Of a stretch of 64,000 nucleotides of DNA, positions 1-8,612 are shown in pieces. Made by a program: the position numbers and the translations under genes. The DNA is taken from assembly GCF_000154445.1 (NCBI RefSeq), contig NZ_DS499563.1. The stretch is one strand, 5' to 3'. The notes below the pieces were generated by a model. It made no database searches. It was not told the DNA's origin and worked only from the letters and a program-made list of their open reading frames with translations. Position 1 is the stretch's first letter. Every line of letters begins with the position of its first letter. This DNA comes from Intestinibacter bartlettii. Its GTDB lineage: Bacteria > Bacillota > Clostridia > Peptostreptococcales > Peptostreptococcaceae.

Positions 1-509
1 TCCCCTACATACACTGGATTTTTTAAGTTATTTCTATTTTTAATTAATTTAATATTATCCGATTTAACTATTTCAGCACTCTTTGGACATTCATGGTCTT
101 CAAAATATTTATTTAAGTCATAGTAATCTAAAAATGCTTCAATATACCCGGCCTGACAATTACTCACTATAAATAGTCTGTATTTTTTAGAAAGCGTATC
201 AAGAGTACTCTCTAAATTATCAAATAGTTTTGCGCCATATTTTCTTAAGTATGAATTTTCATTTTCACAGCATTCATATAAAATTTCTGTTCTTTTTTCT
301 TTCGGTAATTTTGGAAATAATATATCCTCTATTTCATCTATCGTTTTCCCCATCAAATCGTTTACTTCTTGGAAAGTAACTTCTTTCCTTTCATAATCGT
401 AACCTCTTATAACTTCACTCCATGCACTTGCAACTTCTTTTCTTGAGTCCCATAGAGTTCCGTCTAAATCAAATATTATACTATCTACATTATTAAATTT
501 TTTTGTCAT
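1..509 (-). CDS. HAD-superfamily hydrolase, 3' end cut by window edge
   Basis: Partial gene: 169 codons are visible from an ATG at 509-507, and the reading frame is still open at the window edge. Motif I of the HAD phosphatases (DLDGT, residues 14-18) supplies the catalytic Asp nucleophile and the general acid. Motif II Ser is in the stretch IVSN (residues 114-117), and a helical cap follows motif I. The visible end (residues 165-169, PVYVG) runs into motif IV, so roughly the last quarter is missing. The layout resembles subfamily IA phosphatases such as phosphoglycolate or beta-phosphoglucomutase-like enzymes. The substrate cannot be told from sequence. The next gene upstream on the same strand (636-1073) is over 100 bases away, so co-transcription is uncertain. 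Confidence 0.85.
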   Translation of the reverse strand, partial: MTKKFNNVDSIIFDLDGTLWDSRKEVASAWSEVIRGYDYERKEVTFQEVNDLMGKTIDEIEDILFPKLPKEKRTEILYECCENENSYLRKYGAKLFDNLESTLDTLSKKYRLFIVSNCQAGYIEAFLDYYDLNKYFEDHECPKSAEIVKSDNIKLIKNRNNLKNPVYVG

Positions 510-635
510 TTCAATTTCTCCCACCTTATTATTTTATATAATAAACAACAACATACATTATCCTAATAATACCAATAAATAGATACTATATTCAAGTATA
601 ATTTACACAAAAAATAAATTTTATATTAACTCTGT

Positions 636-1073
636 TTATATTATATTTAAAATCAATTTTTCTAGGTTTTCTTTAAATATAATATCCTGTGATTTGTCTC
701 TTTTTTTCGGTCCCTTTATCCTCGCCCCACTATTTCTCATTTTTTTAGAAATATATCTCGAATACAATAATTCATCTATATTTTCATTTGTATAAACCAT
801 ACCACTTTGATTTATGGCATATGAATTTCTACTAAGGACTAACGATGCTAGACCATAATCTTGAGTTATTACTATATCTCCCTTTTCAATATTATTTAAA
901 ATAGCAAAATCAACTGCATCTATCCCTTTAGATACAACTATAACTTTTATATTTTTTTCATCAAAATTATGAGATGTATCACAAAATATTATAGATTCTA
1001 AATTAAATTTATGAGCTACTTTTATAGTTTCATTTACTACTGGACATCCATCTGCATCTATCAAAATTCTCAT
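636..1073 (-). CDS. UPF0178 / YaiI-YqxD family protein (DUF188)
   Basis: A 145-residue protein of the YaiI/YqxD family. The N-terminus MRILIDADGCPV, with Asp6 and Asp8, is the family hallmark, and the conserved RNSYAINQSG-like and KKMRNSGAR segments follow. The family has a PIN/NYN-like fold and is suspected to be a nuclease, but no reaction is established. An in-frame TTG at 1079 would add two residues, but it abuts the Shine-Dalgarno GGGAGG. The ATG at 1073 lies six bases after it and is the better start. The gene stands alone, between a HAD hydrolase gene and the exporter operon terminator. Confidence 0.9.
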   Translation of the reverse strand: MRILIDADGCPVVNETIKVAHKFNLESIIFCDTSHNFDEKNIKVIVVSKGIDAVDFAILNNIEKGDIVITQDYGLASLVLSRNSYAINQSGMVYTNENIDELLYSRYISKKMRNSGARIKGPKKRDKSQDIIFKENLEKLILNII

Positions 1074-1106
1074 ATACAACCTCCCTAATTTAGTTTTATA
1101 TGTATT

Positions 1107-1142
1107 AAAGGGGACAACTCCTTATTTGGTGTTATCCCCTTT
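1107..1142 (-). terminator. Hairpin terminator after the ABC exporter operon
   Basis: Inverted repeat AAAGGGGACAAC (1107-1118) / GTTATCCCCTTT (1131-1142). The one non-complementary pair is a G-U wobble on the minus-strand RNA, which fits its position just after the stop of the minus-strand ABC gene at 1152. The U-tract is short, so termination may be partial. Confidence 0.6.
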
Positions 1143-1151
1143 AACTCTATA

Positions 1152-3011
1152 TTATACTGCTTGATCTTCTTCTTCGTTTTCAAATTGAGAGTTGTATAAA
1201 TTAGTATAGAATCCATTTTGAGCTAATAACTCTTCATGAGTTCCTTGTTCTATTATATCTCCCTCATTTAATACTAGTATTAAGTCAGCATTTCTTATTG
1301 TTGATAATCTATGTGCAATTATGAAACTTGTTCTGTTTTCCATTAAATTATCCATAGCTTTTTGGATTAAAACTTCTGTTCTTGTATCTACAGAACTTGT
1401 CGCTTCGTCTAATATTAATATTTCTGGGTCTGCAAGTATTGCACGAGCTATTGTAAGTAATTGTTTCTGACCTTGTGAAACGTTGCTTGCCTCTTCGTTT
1501 AATACCATATCATATCCAGATGGTAAAGTTTTTATAAAATGGTCTACATGTGCTGCTTTAGCTGCTTGTTTTACTTGCTCATCTGTAGCATCTAGTTTTC
1601 CGTATTTTATATTGTCTTTTATAGAACCACTAAATAGCCATGTATCTTGTAAAACCATACCAAAATGGCTTCTAAGCTCTTGTCTATTGTAATCTTTTAT
1701 ATTTTTACCATCTACGTATATTGCACCACTATTCACATCATAGAACCTCATAAGTAATTTAATTATAGTAGTCTTACCAGCTCCTGTTGGACCTACTATA
1801 GCTATTTTTTGACCTGGTTTAACCTTAGCATTAAAGTCTTTTATTATTACTTTATTTTCATCATATCCAAATCTAACATGGTCAAATATAACTTCTCCAT
1901 CATGTCTAGTAACTTTAACTGAGTCGTTTTCTGTTACTGGTTCTTCCTCTTCAGCTAAGAATGCAAATATTCTCTCAGCTGATGCAGCAGTCGCTTGTAA
2001 TTGATTTGATATTTGTGCAATTTGATTTAATGGTTGATTAAACTGTCTTACATATTGGATAAATGATTGTATATCCCCAACTTCGATATAATTTTTAATT
2101 ACTAAAAATCCTCCTAATATTGATATTAATACATATCCTAAGTTACCAATAAAACTCATTAAAGGTTGCATTAAACCTGATAAGAATTGTGATTTCCAAG
2201 CTGATTGATATAATTTTTCATTAGTTTTATCAAACTTTTCAATAGCATCACCTTGACCATTGAAAGCTTGAACAACTAAGTGACCACCATATAATTCCTC
2301 GACTTGACCATTTACATTTCCTAAGAATTCTTGTTGTTGTGCGAAGAACTTTTGTGATCTTTTTATTATCATTGATATCGCAAACATTCCTATTGGTATT
2401 ATTACAAGTGCTGCAACTGTCATTATACCACTTATAGTAAGCATCATTATAAATACACCCACTAAAGTTGTTACTGCTGTTATTATTTGAGTTAAACTTT
2501 GATTTAAACTTTGTGCTAATGTATCTATATCATTTGTAAATCTAGATAATACTTCACCATTAGTAGTTTTATCAAAATAACTCATTGGCAATCTATTTAT
2601 CTTTTTAGAAAGTTCATCTCTTAAGTTATAAGCTAGTTTTTGAGATATACCACTCATTATAAAACCTTGTATAAAAGATAATATTGCACTTACTATATAT
2701 AAAGCTACTAAAGTTAATAATATTATTTTTATTTTATCAAAATCTATTCCGTCTCCACCTGAGATTTTCCCAATTAATCCATTAAATATTTCTGTTGTCG
2801 CTTTTCCCAATACCTTAGGTCCTATTACTGAGAATGCAACACTACCTATAGCAAATATAAATACTGCTATAATAGCATAAGTATATTTACCCAAATAAGA
2901 CATTAATTTTTTCATAGTACCTTTAAAGTCTTTTGCTTTTTCGCCAGGCATCATTCCACGGCCATGTCCCATAGGTCCACGTCCAGGTCCTCTTCTATTA
3001 TCATTACTCAT
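1152..3011 (-). CDS. ABC exporter half-transporter with canonical ATPase site (second subunit)
   Basis: A 619-residue type IV ABC exporter half: about six membrane helices in residues 40-330, then a nucleotide-binding domain. Walker A is GPTGAGKT (407-414). The signature is VSQGQ (511-515), degenerate against LSGGQ. Walker B is ILILDEATSSVD, with the catalytic Glu at 536, and the H-loop His is at 567. Heterodimeric multidrug exporters (LmrCD, BmrCD/YheHI, TM287/288) pair a subunit like this with one lacking the Glu, and the upstream gene is exactly that partner. It overlaps the upstream ORF by 8 bases (3004-3011), a typical translational coupling. The N-terminus is Gly/Arg/Met-rich (GRGPMGHGRGMMPG). 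The cargo, drug or lipid, cannot be inferred. A MarR gene upstream suggests inducible control. Confidence 0.92.
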   Translation of the reverse strand: MSNDNRRGPGRGPMGHGRGMMPGEKAKDFKGTMKKLMSYLGKYTYAIIAVFIFAIGSVAFSVIGPKVLGKATTEIFNGLIGKISGGDGIDFDKIKIILLTLVALYIVSAILSFIQGFIMSGISQKLAYNLRDELSKKINRLPMSYFDKTTNGEVLSRFTNDIDTLAQSLNQSLTQIITAVTTLVGVFIMMLTISGIMTVAALVIIPIGMFAISMIIKRSQKFFAQQQEFLGNVNGQVEELYGGHLVVQAFNGQGDAIEKFDKTNEKLYQSAWKSQFLSGLMQPLMSFIGNLGYVLISILGGFLVIKNYIEVGDIQSFIQYVRQFNQPLNQIAQISNQLQATAASAERIFAFLAEEEEPVTENDSVKVTRHDGEVIFDHVRFGYDENKVIIKDFNAKVKPGQKIAIVGPTGAGKTTIIKLLMRFYDVNSGAIYVDGKNIKDYNRQELRSHFGMVLQDTWLFSGSIKDNIKYGKLDATDEQVKQAAKAAHVDHFIKTLPSGYDMVLNEEASNVSQGQKQLLTIARAILADPEILILDEATSSVDTRTEVLIQKAMDNLMENRTSFIIAHRLSTIRNADLILVLNEGDIIEQGTHEELLAQNGFYTNLYNSQFENEEEDQAV

Positions 3012-5299
3012 TTTCTAGTTCCTCCTTTGAAAGTTGTGATAAAGCAATTTCTTTATATACTTCACAATTTTTTAGAAGTTGTTTATGATTTCCTATTCCA
3101 ACAATTTTCCCTTGATCAAGAACTACTATTTGTTCAGCATGAAGTATAGTACTTATTCTTTGAGCTACTATTAAAACAGTGGCATCTCCTGTTTCTTCTT
3201 TTAATGCCCTACGAAGTTTTGCATCTGTTTTAAAGTCAAGTGCAGAGAAACTATCGTCAAATATATATATTTCTGGTTCTTTAGCAATTGCTCTTGCAAT
3301 AGATAATCTTTGTTTTTGACCACCAGATACGTTTGAACCACCTTGTGCTATTGGAGTTTCATATCTGTCTGGTTTAGAATCTATAAACTCTGTAGCCTGA
3401 GCTACTCTTGATGCTGTTTCAACTACTTCTTTACTTGCAGTTTTATTTCCGTATTTTATATTAGAATCTATTGTTCCACTAAATAATACACCTTTTTGAG
3501 GAACATAACCTATTCTTTCTCTTAAATCGTGTATTGAAGCATTTTTTATATTAACACCATCTACTTTTATTTCACCTTCTGTTACATCGTAGAATCTTGG
3601 TATTAAGTTTATTAAAGTTGATTTACCACTACCTGTACTTCCTATAAATGCAGTAGTTTGACCTGGTTTTGCAGTAAATGAAATATCATGAAGGATTTTT
3701 TCATCAGCATCAGGATATTGGAATGATACATTTTTAAACTCTACTAAACCTTTTTTATTGTCATTAAATTCTTCAACTTTATCAACTTCTTTTATTGATA
3801 TATCAGTTGTTAAAACTTCATCTATACGATTTGCAGATACTGCAGCTCTAGGCATCATAACTGAAACCATTGATATCATTAAGAATGACATTACTATTTG
3901 CATAGTATATTGAATAAATGCCATCATATCACCAACTTGCATATTTCCTAAATCTATATTTTTAGCTCCAACCCAAACTATTAATATAGAAATTACGTTC
4001 ATGATAAGCATCATAGCAGGCATCATACATGACATCATTCTATTTACAAACATATTTACTTTTGTTAAGTCTTTATTCGCTACATCGAATCTATCTTCTT
4101 CAAATTTTTCATTACTGAATGCACGAATAACGCCAAGACCTGTAAGTATTTCCCTTGTTACTAAGTTTAATCTATCTACTAAGCTTTGTAATATTTTAAA
4201 TTTAGGCATTACAACTGTAAACATTACTAAAACTATACCAAAAACACATACTACTCCAAGACCTATAATCCAACTCATTGATAGATTCGTACTTAAGGCT
4301 TTTATAATACCTCCTATAGCCATAAATGGTGCAAAGAATACCATTCTAAGCATCATAACCATCATTTGTTGTATTTGTTGTATGTCATTAGTACTACGAG
4401 TTATAAGTGATGCAGTTGAAAATTCACTAATTTCTTTTTTAGAGAAGTTCATTACTTTTTTAAATGTCATAGCACGTAAGTTTTTACCTAATGTAGCAGC
4501 AACTCTAGCAGCTATAAATCCAACTGTAATAGAACATATAACACTTATTATAGTTATACCTATCATCTTTAGCCCTGTTACAAATATATAATTCATTTGA
4601 ATGCTATCTATATCAACACCCATAGCTTTATATTCGGCTTTTACAAATTTTATTGCACCTTGACCTAACATTGCATCTGGAAGATTAACAAACTGTTCAT
4701 CAATTTGAGATAACATTTCTTTTTTCTGTTCTTTAGGCATTGCATTAATATATGCAAATATATCAAAATCCCCATTATCATCCATAAACTTAGCCATCTG
4801 ACTTTTATCCATATTTGCTGACATGTTGTTTTGTCCTGTCACTTTAAGCATCATAGATTCAGTAAGTTTATTATCTGAACTATTTCCCATGTTATAAACA
4901 ATTAACATTGGTTTTGATAATATATTACTAAGTTTATCTATAGTATCTTTATCTTTAGTTGATAATACATATAAAGATTTCTTTTTTTATAACTGGATAT
5001 TCTTTTTTATAATTATTAAATTCTTCCTTGCTCAAATTGTCTTTATTAACTAATTTGTAGTTATCTAAGACTTTTTCTTTATCGCTATCATTCATAAAAG
5101 TAGTTAATTTATTCATTTCACTTTCTCTAATAGCTTTTATTGTTGCATTTTCTATACCTGATTGTTGTATACCAACATTAACTATATTTGAAGTATATGT
5201 TGGTAGTGATAATTCTGTTGTAGCTTGTAATGCCAATAATATTAATATTGTAAAAATAGCTACCCAAGATTGTTTCAAATATTTAAATAATTTTGTCAT
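3004..5299 (-). pseudogene. ABC exporter half-transporter with degenerate ATPase site, +1 frameshift
   Basis: Two reading frames make up one gene. The first (5299-4955, 114 residues) holds the first membrane helix and part of the extracellular loop, then runs into a stop. The second, open from before 4908 down to 3004, contains the remaining helices and the nucleotide-binding domain. Removing one T from the T7 run at 4982-4988 (A7 on the coding strand) joins them into 764 codons, reading VIKKKSLYVLSTKDKDT across the join. The NBD has Walker A GSTGSGKS and an intact VSGGQ signature. Walker B is IYIFDDSFSALD, with Asp in place of the catalytic Glu, as expected of the non-catalytic half of a heterodimeric exporter. 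The gene may be truly broken, rescued by slippage on the A7 run, or a homopolymer sequencing error. The downstream partner gene is intact. Confidence 0.85.
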
Positions 5300-5348
5300 A
5301 ATAAATCCTTTCTTAAAATGATTTTTATATTAATAAAATTGAAATGCT

Positions 5349-5368
5349 ATAGTTGATAGAATAACTAT
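5349..5368. promoter_or_regulatory. Possible second MarR operator upstream of the exporter genes
   Basis: Inverted repeat ATAGTT (5349-5354), eight bases, AACTAT (5363-5368). The half-sites match the core of the larger repeat at 5909-5939 in front of the MarR gene. It lies about 50 bases upstream of the first exporter start codon at 5299. Shared half-sites make a common repressor plausible, but short AT-rich repeats also arise by chance. Confidence 0.4.
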
Positions 5369-5393
5369 TTTATTAGTTTAGATCTGTCTTTTT

Positions 5394-5852
5394 TTAATTT
5401 TCATTTAAATCTTCTATTATATCACATAATCTATTTAATAAATTTACTAGTGTTTTTGTATCTTCTTCACCGAGTCTACTTATCATACTATTTGTATAAT
5501 TAATCATTATATCATTATGCTTATCTAATAAATCTATTCCTTTTTGAGTTAAATCTATATAAGTTACTCTTCTGTCTTTTTTATCATATAATCTATTTAT
5601 ATATCCTTTATCTTCTAAATTGTTTAGCATTTTTGAAGTTGCCGATTTTTTCATAAATAGATAATTGCCTATATCAGAAGTTTTTACCCCTATAGAGTTG
5701 TCATCTTGCATCATCTTTAATTTATATATAATTCTTAATCCCATAAGTTCACTTGCATATAAATCTTTTAACTTAATATTTGCGTGTGACTGTCTCTTTA
5801 GCCTTATTATAGCGTCAAAAAATTCTTTATTTATATCTGTATTTTTACACAA
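5394..5852 (-). CDS. MarR-family transcriptional regulator
   Basis: A 152-residue winged-helix dimer-type regulator. The recognition region is KTSDIGNYLFMKKSATSKMLNNLEDKGYINRLYDKKDRRVTYIDLT (about residues 58-103), with the DRR wing typical of MarR proteins. The start is a TTG at 5852 preceded by AAAAGGAG at nine bases; no in-frame ATG lies nearby. It is the first gene of a minus-strand unit with the ABC exporter pair, an arrangement common for MarR-controlled drug efflux. A strong promoter and an overlapping 11-bp inverted repeat lie upstream, suggesting autorepression released by a ligand. The ligand is unknown. Confidence 0.88.
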   Translation of the reverse strand: MCKNTDINKEFFDAIIRLKRQSHANIKLKDLYASELMGLRIIYKLKMMQDDNSIGVKTSDIGNYLFMKKSATSKMLNNLEDKGYINRLYDKKDRRVTYIDLTQKGIDLLDKHNDIMINYTNSMISRLGEEDTKTLVNLLNRLCDIIEDLNEN

Positions 5853-5873
5853 TTATTTCATCTCCTTTTATCT

Positions 5874-5898
5874 TTGACATTAAATTCCACCATGTCAA
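5874..5898. promoter_or_regulatory. Inverted repeat close to the MarR start codon
   Basis: TTGACAT (5874-5880), eleven bases, ATGTCAA (5892-5898), lying between the predicted MarR transcription start and its ribosome binding site. It could be an additional operator or an RNA hairpin in the 5' leader. Its half-sites differ from the AACTATT-type repeats nearby. Confidence 0.3.
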
Positions 5899-5908
5899 TT
5901 GTTTCCTA

Positions 5909-5939
5909 AATAAATAGTTTCCTTTTTCAACTATTTATT
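5909..5939. promoter_or_regulatory. Probable MarR operator, 11-bp perfect inverted repeat
   Basis: AATAAATAGTT (5909-5919) and AACTATTTATT (5929-5939) form a perfect inverted repeat with a nine-base spacer. It overlaps the end of the -10 box of the minus-strand MarR promoter (5937-5942) and extends over the predicted start of transcription. This is the expected place for an autorepressor site. Confidence 0.6.
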
Positions 5940-5964
5940 ATATCAACTTTTTATATTTTGTCAA
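5937..5964 (-). promoter_or_regulatory. Near-consensus sigma-A promoter for the MarR/ABC unit
   Basis: On the minus strand, TTGACA (5964-5959), a 16-base spacer and TATAAT (5942-5937). Both hexamers are perfect. The coding start lies about 85 bases downstream. The probable operator begins inside the -10 box. Confidence 0.75.
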
Positions 5965-6154
5965 TATTATTATACTTACTTTAATAATAAATTATTATTT
6001 TTAAATTGACATTTTTTTATCATTTATCTATATTTTATTGATATTTCTTCATTTATTTATATATATTTTTGCAGATTAATTTATAGTTTCCAATCATTTT
6101 ACTTATTTTTCCTGTTAAATGTTAAATTTATGTGCAAAATTTAATTTTTACGGG

Positions 6155-6160
6155 TATAAT
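6155..6160 (+). promoter_or_regulatory. Possible -10 element for the unknown gene at 6208
   Basis: TATAAT at 6155-6160, about 48 bases upstream of the chosen start codon. No good -35 hexamer stands 16-18 bases before it, so this is a partial promoter call. Confidence 0.35.
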
Positions 6161-6207
6161 TAATTATGTACATATTTAATTATTTTTATTTCACAGGGGG
6201 TATAACT

Positions 6208-6936
6208 ATGAGTGGCTTTAAATTTGAATGTTTTTATTATCCTACTATTGAACATGGTGAAGTAGTAAAAACAACTAGAAATGTTAGATCATTTGAATTT
6301 GGTGAAGAAGTTCCTACAAAAACTCTATACTATAACTATGGTAAAAACTTTGCTATATATCAAGGTTCTAGAATAGTAGTAGTAGAAGATGGAATATTGA
6401 AAGGCGAAATAACAAAGGATGAATTAAAATTCCCTTTAAAATTAGTTTTTGACAAAGGTACTCAATTAACTATATTTAGCAAAGAAGATTTAAATTCTAT
6501 AAGACTTTTAATGGCAGGGGAACATGAAATTGAAAAAGAATTAGGAGCTTTATTCTTCTTATCTAGAGTTTACAATAGAAAAATAAAAACTATACAATAC
6601 AGAGTAATGGGTGAACTAACTAATAGTTCTAGAGATATTGATTATATTAATACTTCAATAGAAGAACAAACTAAAGATTTAATTGCTGATTTACAAATAG
6701 TAGAAAAAAAATACAGAGATTTAGTTGTTAAAAATCCAGATATAAAAGAAAAATATCTAGACTATATGAATTTTGGTACTAAAGAAGATATGTTTGAGTT
6801 ATCTATAAATAAATATTGCATTGAAGGTTCTGAACAATATGAATACTTCAAAGCTGAAAGCGCAGTATTAAAAGCCAAACCAATATATCCTAAATTTAAA
6901 TTAGATCACTTTATGAGCTCTATGAATTATCATTAA
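6208..6936 (+). CDS. Conserved-looking protein of unknown function
   Basis: I do not recognise this 242-residue protein. The ATG at 6208 follows AGGGGG by seven bases; an earlier in-frame ATG at 6166 has no ribosome binding site and would add only low-complexity residues. The protein looks soluble, with no signal peptide or membrane helix. The first 100 residues look beta-rich (short strands such as IYQGSRIVVVEDGILKGEI). The region around residues 140-185 looks helical and charged (SRDIDYINTSIEEQTKDLIADLQIVEKKYRDLV). It is monocistronic, with its own -10 box and a hairpin terminator, and is divergent from the MarR/exporter unit. No catalytic motif was seen. Confidence 0.75.
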   Translation: MSGFKFECFYYPTIEHGEVVKTTRNVRSFEFGEEVPTKTLYYNYGKNFAIYQGSRIVVVEDGILKGEITKDELKFPLKLVFDKGTQLTIFSKEDLNSIRLLMAGEHEIEKELGALFFLSRVYNRKIKTIQYRVMGELTNSSRDIDYINTSIEEQTKDLIADLQIVEKKYRDLVVKNPDIKEKYLDYMNFGTKEDMFELSINKYCIEGSEQYEYFKAESAVLKAKPIYPKFKLDHFMSSMNYH

Positions 6937-6960
6937 TATAAAATATTTTAGAAATTAAAT

Positions 6961-6999
6961 AAAAGGATGGAGATAAAATATATTTATTTTCATCCTTTT
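6961..6999 (+). terminator. Terminator of the 6208-6936 gene
   Basis: Inverted repeat AAAAGGATG (6961-6969) / CATCCTTTT (6991-6999), followed by T-rich sequence, 24 bases after the stop codon. Confidence 0.7.
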
Positions 7000-7010
7000 A
7001 TTATCGCATA

Positions 7011-7051
7011 AAAAAGCAACCACAGAACTTTATGTTCATGTGATTGCTTTT
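7011..7051 (-). terminator. Terminator of the threonine dehydratase gene
   Basis: Interrupted stem made of AGCAA/TTGCT, CACA/TGTG and GAAC/GTTC around a TTTAT loop. It has an A-run on its low-coordinate side that gives the U-tract on the minus-strand RNA. It lies 24 bases after the gene end. Confidence 0.75.
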
Positions 7052-7074
7052 ATTTATACCCCAATTAATATTTC

Positions 7075-8325
7075 TTATAAATCTTGTATTTCAAAGCCTG
7101 CTGCGTTCATTTCAGCTTTTAATTTTTCTATATGTTCATGGTTAAATGTTTCAATTATAAATTCAGCTACTTGTTTACCTATTGTTCCACCTGAAGATAA
7201 TCTTGTTTGGTTTGCATTAAGTATATTAGCATTTGATTTACTTATTATGCTTATTAATTCTAAGAATCCACCTGGTTTGTCAGTCATAGTAGCGCTGAAT
7301 GAATAACGTCTTCCTTCTGCTGCTAAACCAACACCTATTACTCTATATAAAGTATTTACGTCTACATTACCACCAGATATTACACATACAACATTTTCAT
7401 CTTTTTGTGGTTTATATTTTCCAGATAATAATGCTGCTGTAGTTACTGCGCCTGCACCTTCAGCAACAACTTTTTGATGTTCCATTAAGAATAACATACC
7501 TTGTGCTATTTCTTCTTCTGATACAGTTATAACTTCATCAACTAATTCATTTATTATTTCGAAAGTAGTGTTTCCTGGAGTTTTTACTGCTATACCGTCA
7601 GCTATAGTAGCTCCGTTAAATGCAGTAGTAACTTTTCCATTTTCTTTTGATACTTTCATTGATGGTATATTTGAAGTTTGAACACCTATTATTTTTACAT
7701 TTGGGTTTAATCCTTTTGCAGCAACAGCTATACCAGCTATTATACCCCCTCCACCAATTGGGCATAATATAGTGTCAACGTTTTCATTTAATTGTTTAAA
7801 TATTTCAAGACCTATTGTTCCTTGTCCTGCTATTACATATTCATCATCGAATGGATGAAGGAAAGTAGCTCCTGTTTCTTTTTGTATTTCAACTGCTTTT
7901 GCATAAGCATCATCATAAACAGCTCCGTTTAATACAACTTCTGCACCATATGATTTAGTTGCTGTTACTTTTGCAAGTGGAGCTGTCTCTGGCATAACTA
8001 TAGTAGCTTTTATTCCAGTCATTTTTGCACCTAATGCAACCCCTTGAGCGTGATTTCCAGCACTAGAAGCTATTACACCTTTTGCTTTTTCTTCATCTGT
8101 TAAGTTTGATATTTTATTACAAGCCCCTCTTATTTTAAATGAACCTGTTTTTTGTAAGTTTTCACATTTATAATAAACGTTTGCCCCAAGTTTAGCACTA
8201 AGCTCTTTACTTTCTTGTAATGGAGTTTCCTTAACTATTGATTTTAATACTTCCTCAGCTTTTTTTACATCTTCAAGATTTACTTTTAACATTCCCTGCA
8301 CCGTCTTTCTTTTAAAATATTCCAT
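7075..8325 (-). CDS. ilvA: Threonine ammonia-lyase (threonine dehydratase) with C-terminal ACT domain
   Basis: A PLP enzyme of fold type II that converts threonine to 2-oxobutanoate and ammonia. The PLP lysine is in SFKIRGA (about residue 64), the substrate loop is SSAGNHAQG, and the glycine-rich phosphate loop is GGGGIIAG. One ACT domain occupies the last 80 residues (from RRYSFSATMTDKPG), as in the medium-length clostridial form (often named ilvA or tdcB), rather than the two ACT-like units of long IlvA. It may serve isoleucine synthesis or threonine catabolism; no ilv gene is adjacent. Two starts are possible: the ATG at 8325, or the ATG at 8292 (MLKVNLEDVKK), where family similarity begins. 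Neither has a strong ribosome binding site. Confidence 0.92.
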   Translation of the reverse strand: MEYFKRKTVQGMLKVNLEDVKKAEEVLKSIVKETPLQESKELSAKLGANVYYKCENLQKTGSFKIRGACNKISNLTDEEKAKGVIASSAGNHAQGVALGAKMTGIKATIVMPETAPLAKVTATKSYGAEVVLNGAVYDDAYAKAVEIQKETGATFLHPFDDEYVIAGQGTIGLEIFKQLNENVDTILCPIGGGGIIAGIAVAAKGLNPNVKIIGVQTSNIPSMKVSKENGKVTTAFNGATIADGIAVKTPGNTTFEIINELVDEVITVSEEEIAQGMLFLMEHQKVVAEGAGAVTTAALLSGKYKPQKDENVVCVISGGNVDVNTLYRVIGVGLAAEGRRYSFSATMTDKPGGFLELISIISKSNANILNANQTRLSSGGTIGKQVAEFIIETFNHEHIEKLKAEMNAAGFEIQDL

Positions 8326-8612
8326 AATTACATACAGTAATAAGTTATTATATAAACTTAATTATTAATTATATTGTTATTAATTTATCTTATAAATAAG
8401 TTCTTTAGTTATTATATAACATTTAATAACGTTTTTAAACATATTTTTTTAATTTCAAATGTAAATTTGAAAACCACATTTTTCATGTACAAAGGTTTTC
8501 CTTTGAAGAACTTACTTTCAATATAATTATATAATATTTTTACAAATGTGCAATAGTAAAAAATAAGTTCGTAATACTAATTCTATTCAAATTATTCTTT
8601 ATTGTCTAAAAA

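Noticed and set aside
4955..5299. Canonical -1 programmed frameshift (A AAA AAG) in the exporter gene
   Set aside because: Joining the frames needs a +1 shift (one base skipped), not -1, so the dnaX-type mechanism does not fit; slippage on the A-run or a lesion is the better explanation.
8397..8520. Possible leader structure before the threonine dehydratase gene (TAAGTTCTT near 8397 and AAGAACTTA near 8507, small hairpin AAAGG-TTTT-CCTTT)
   Set aside because: No T-box sequence (GGTGG-type bulge) and no terminator in the leader; the repeats are weak.
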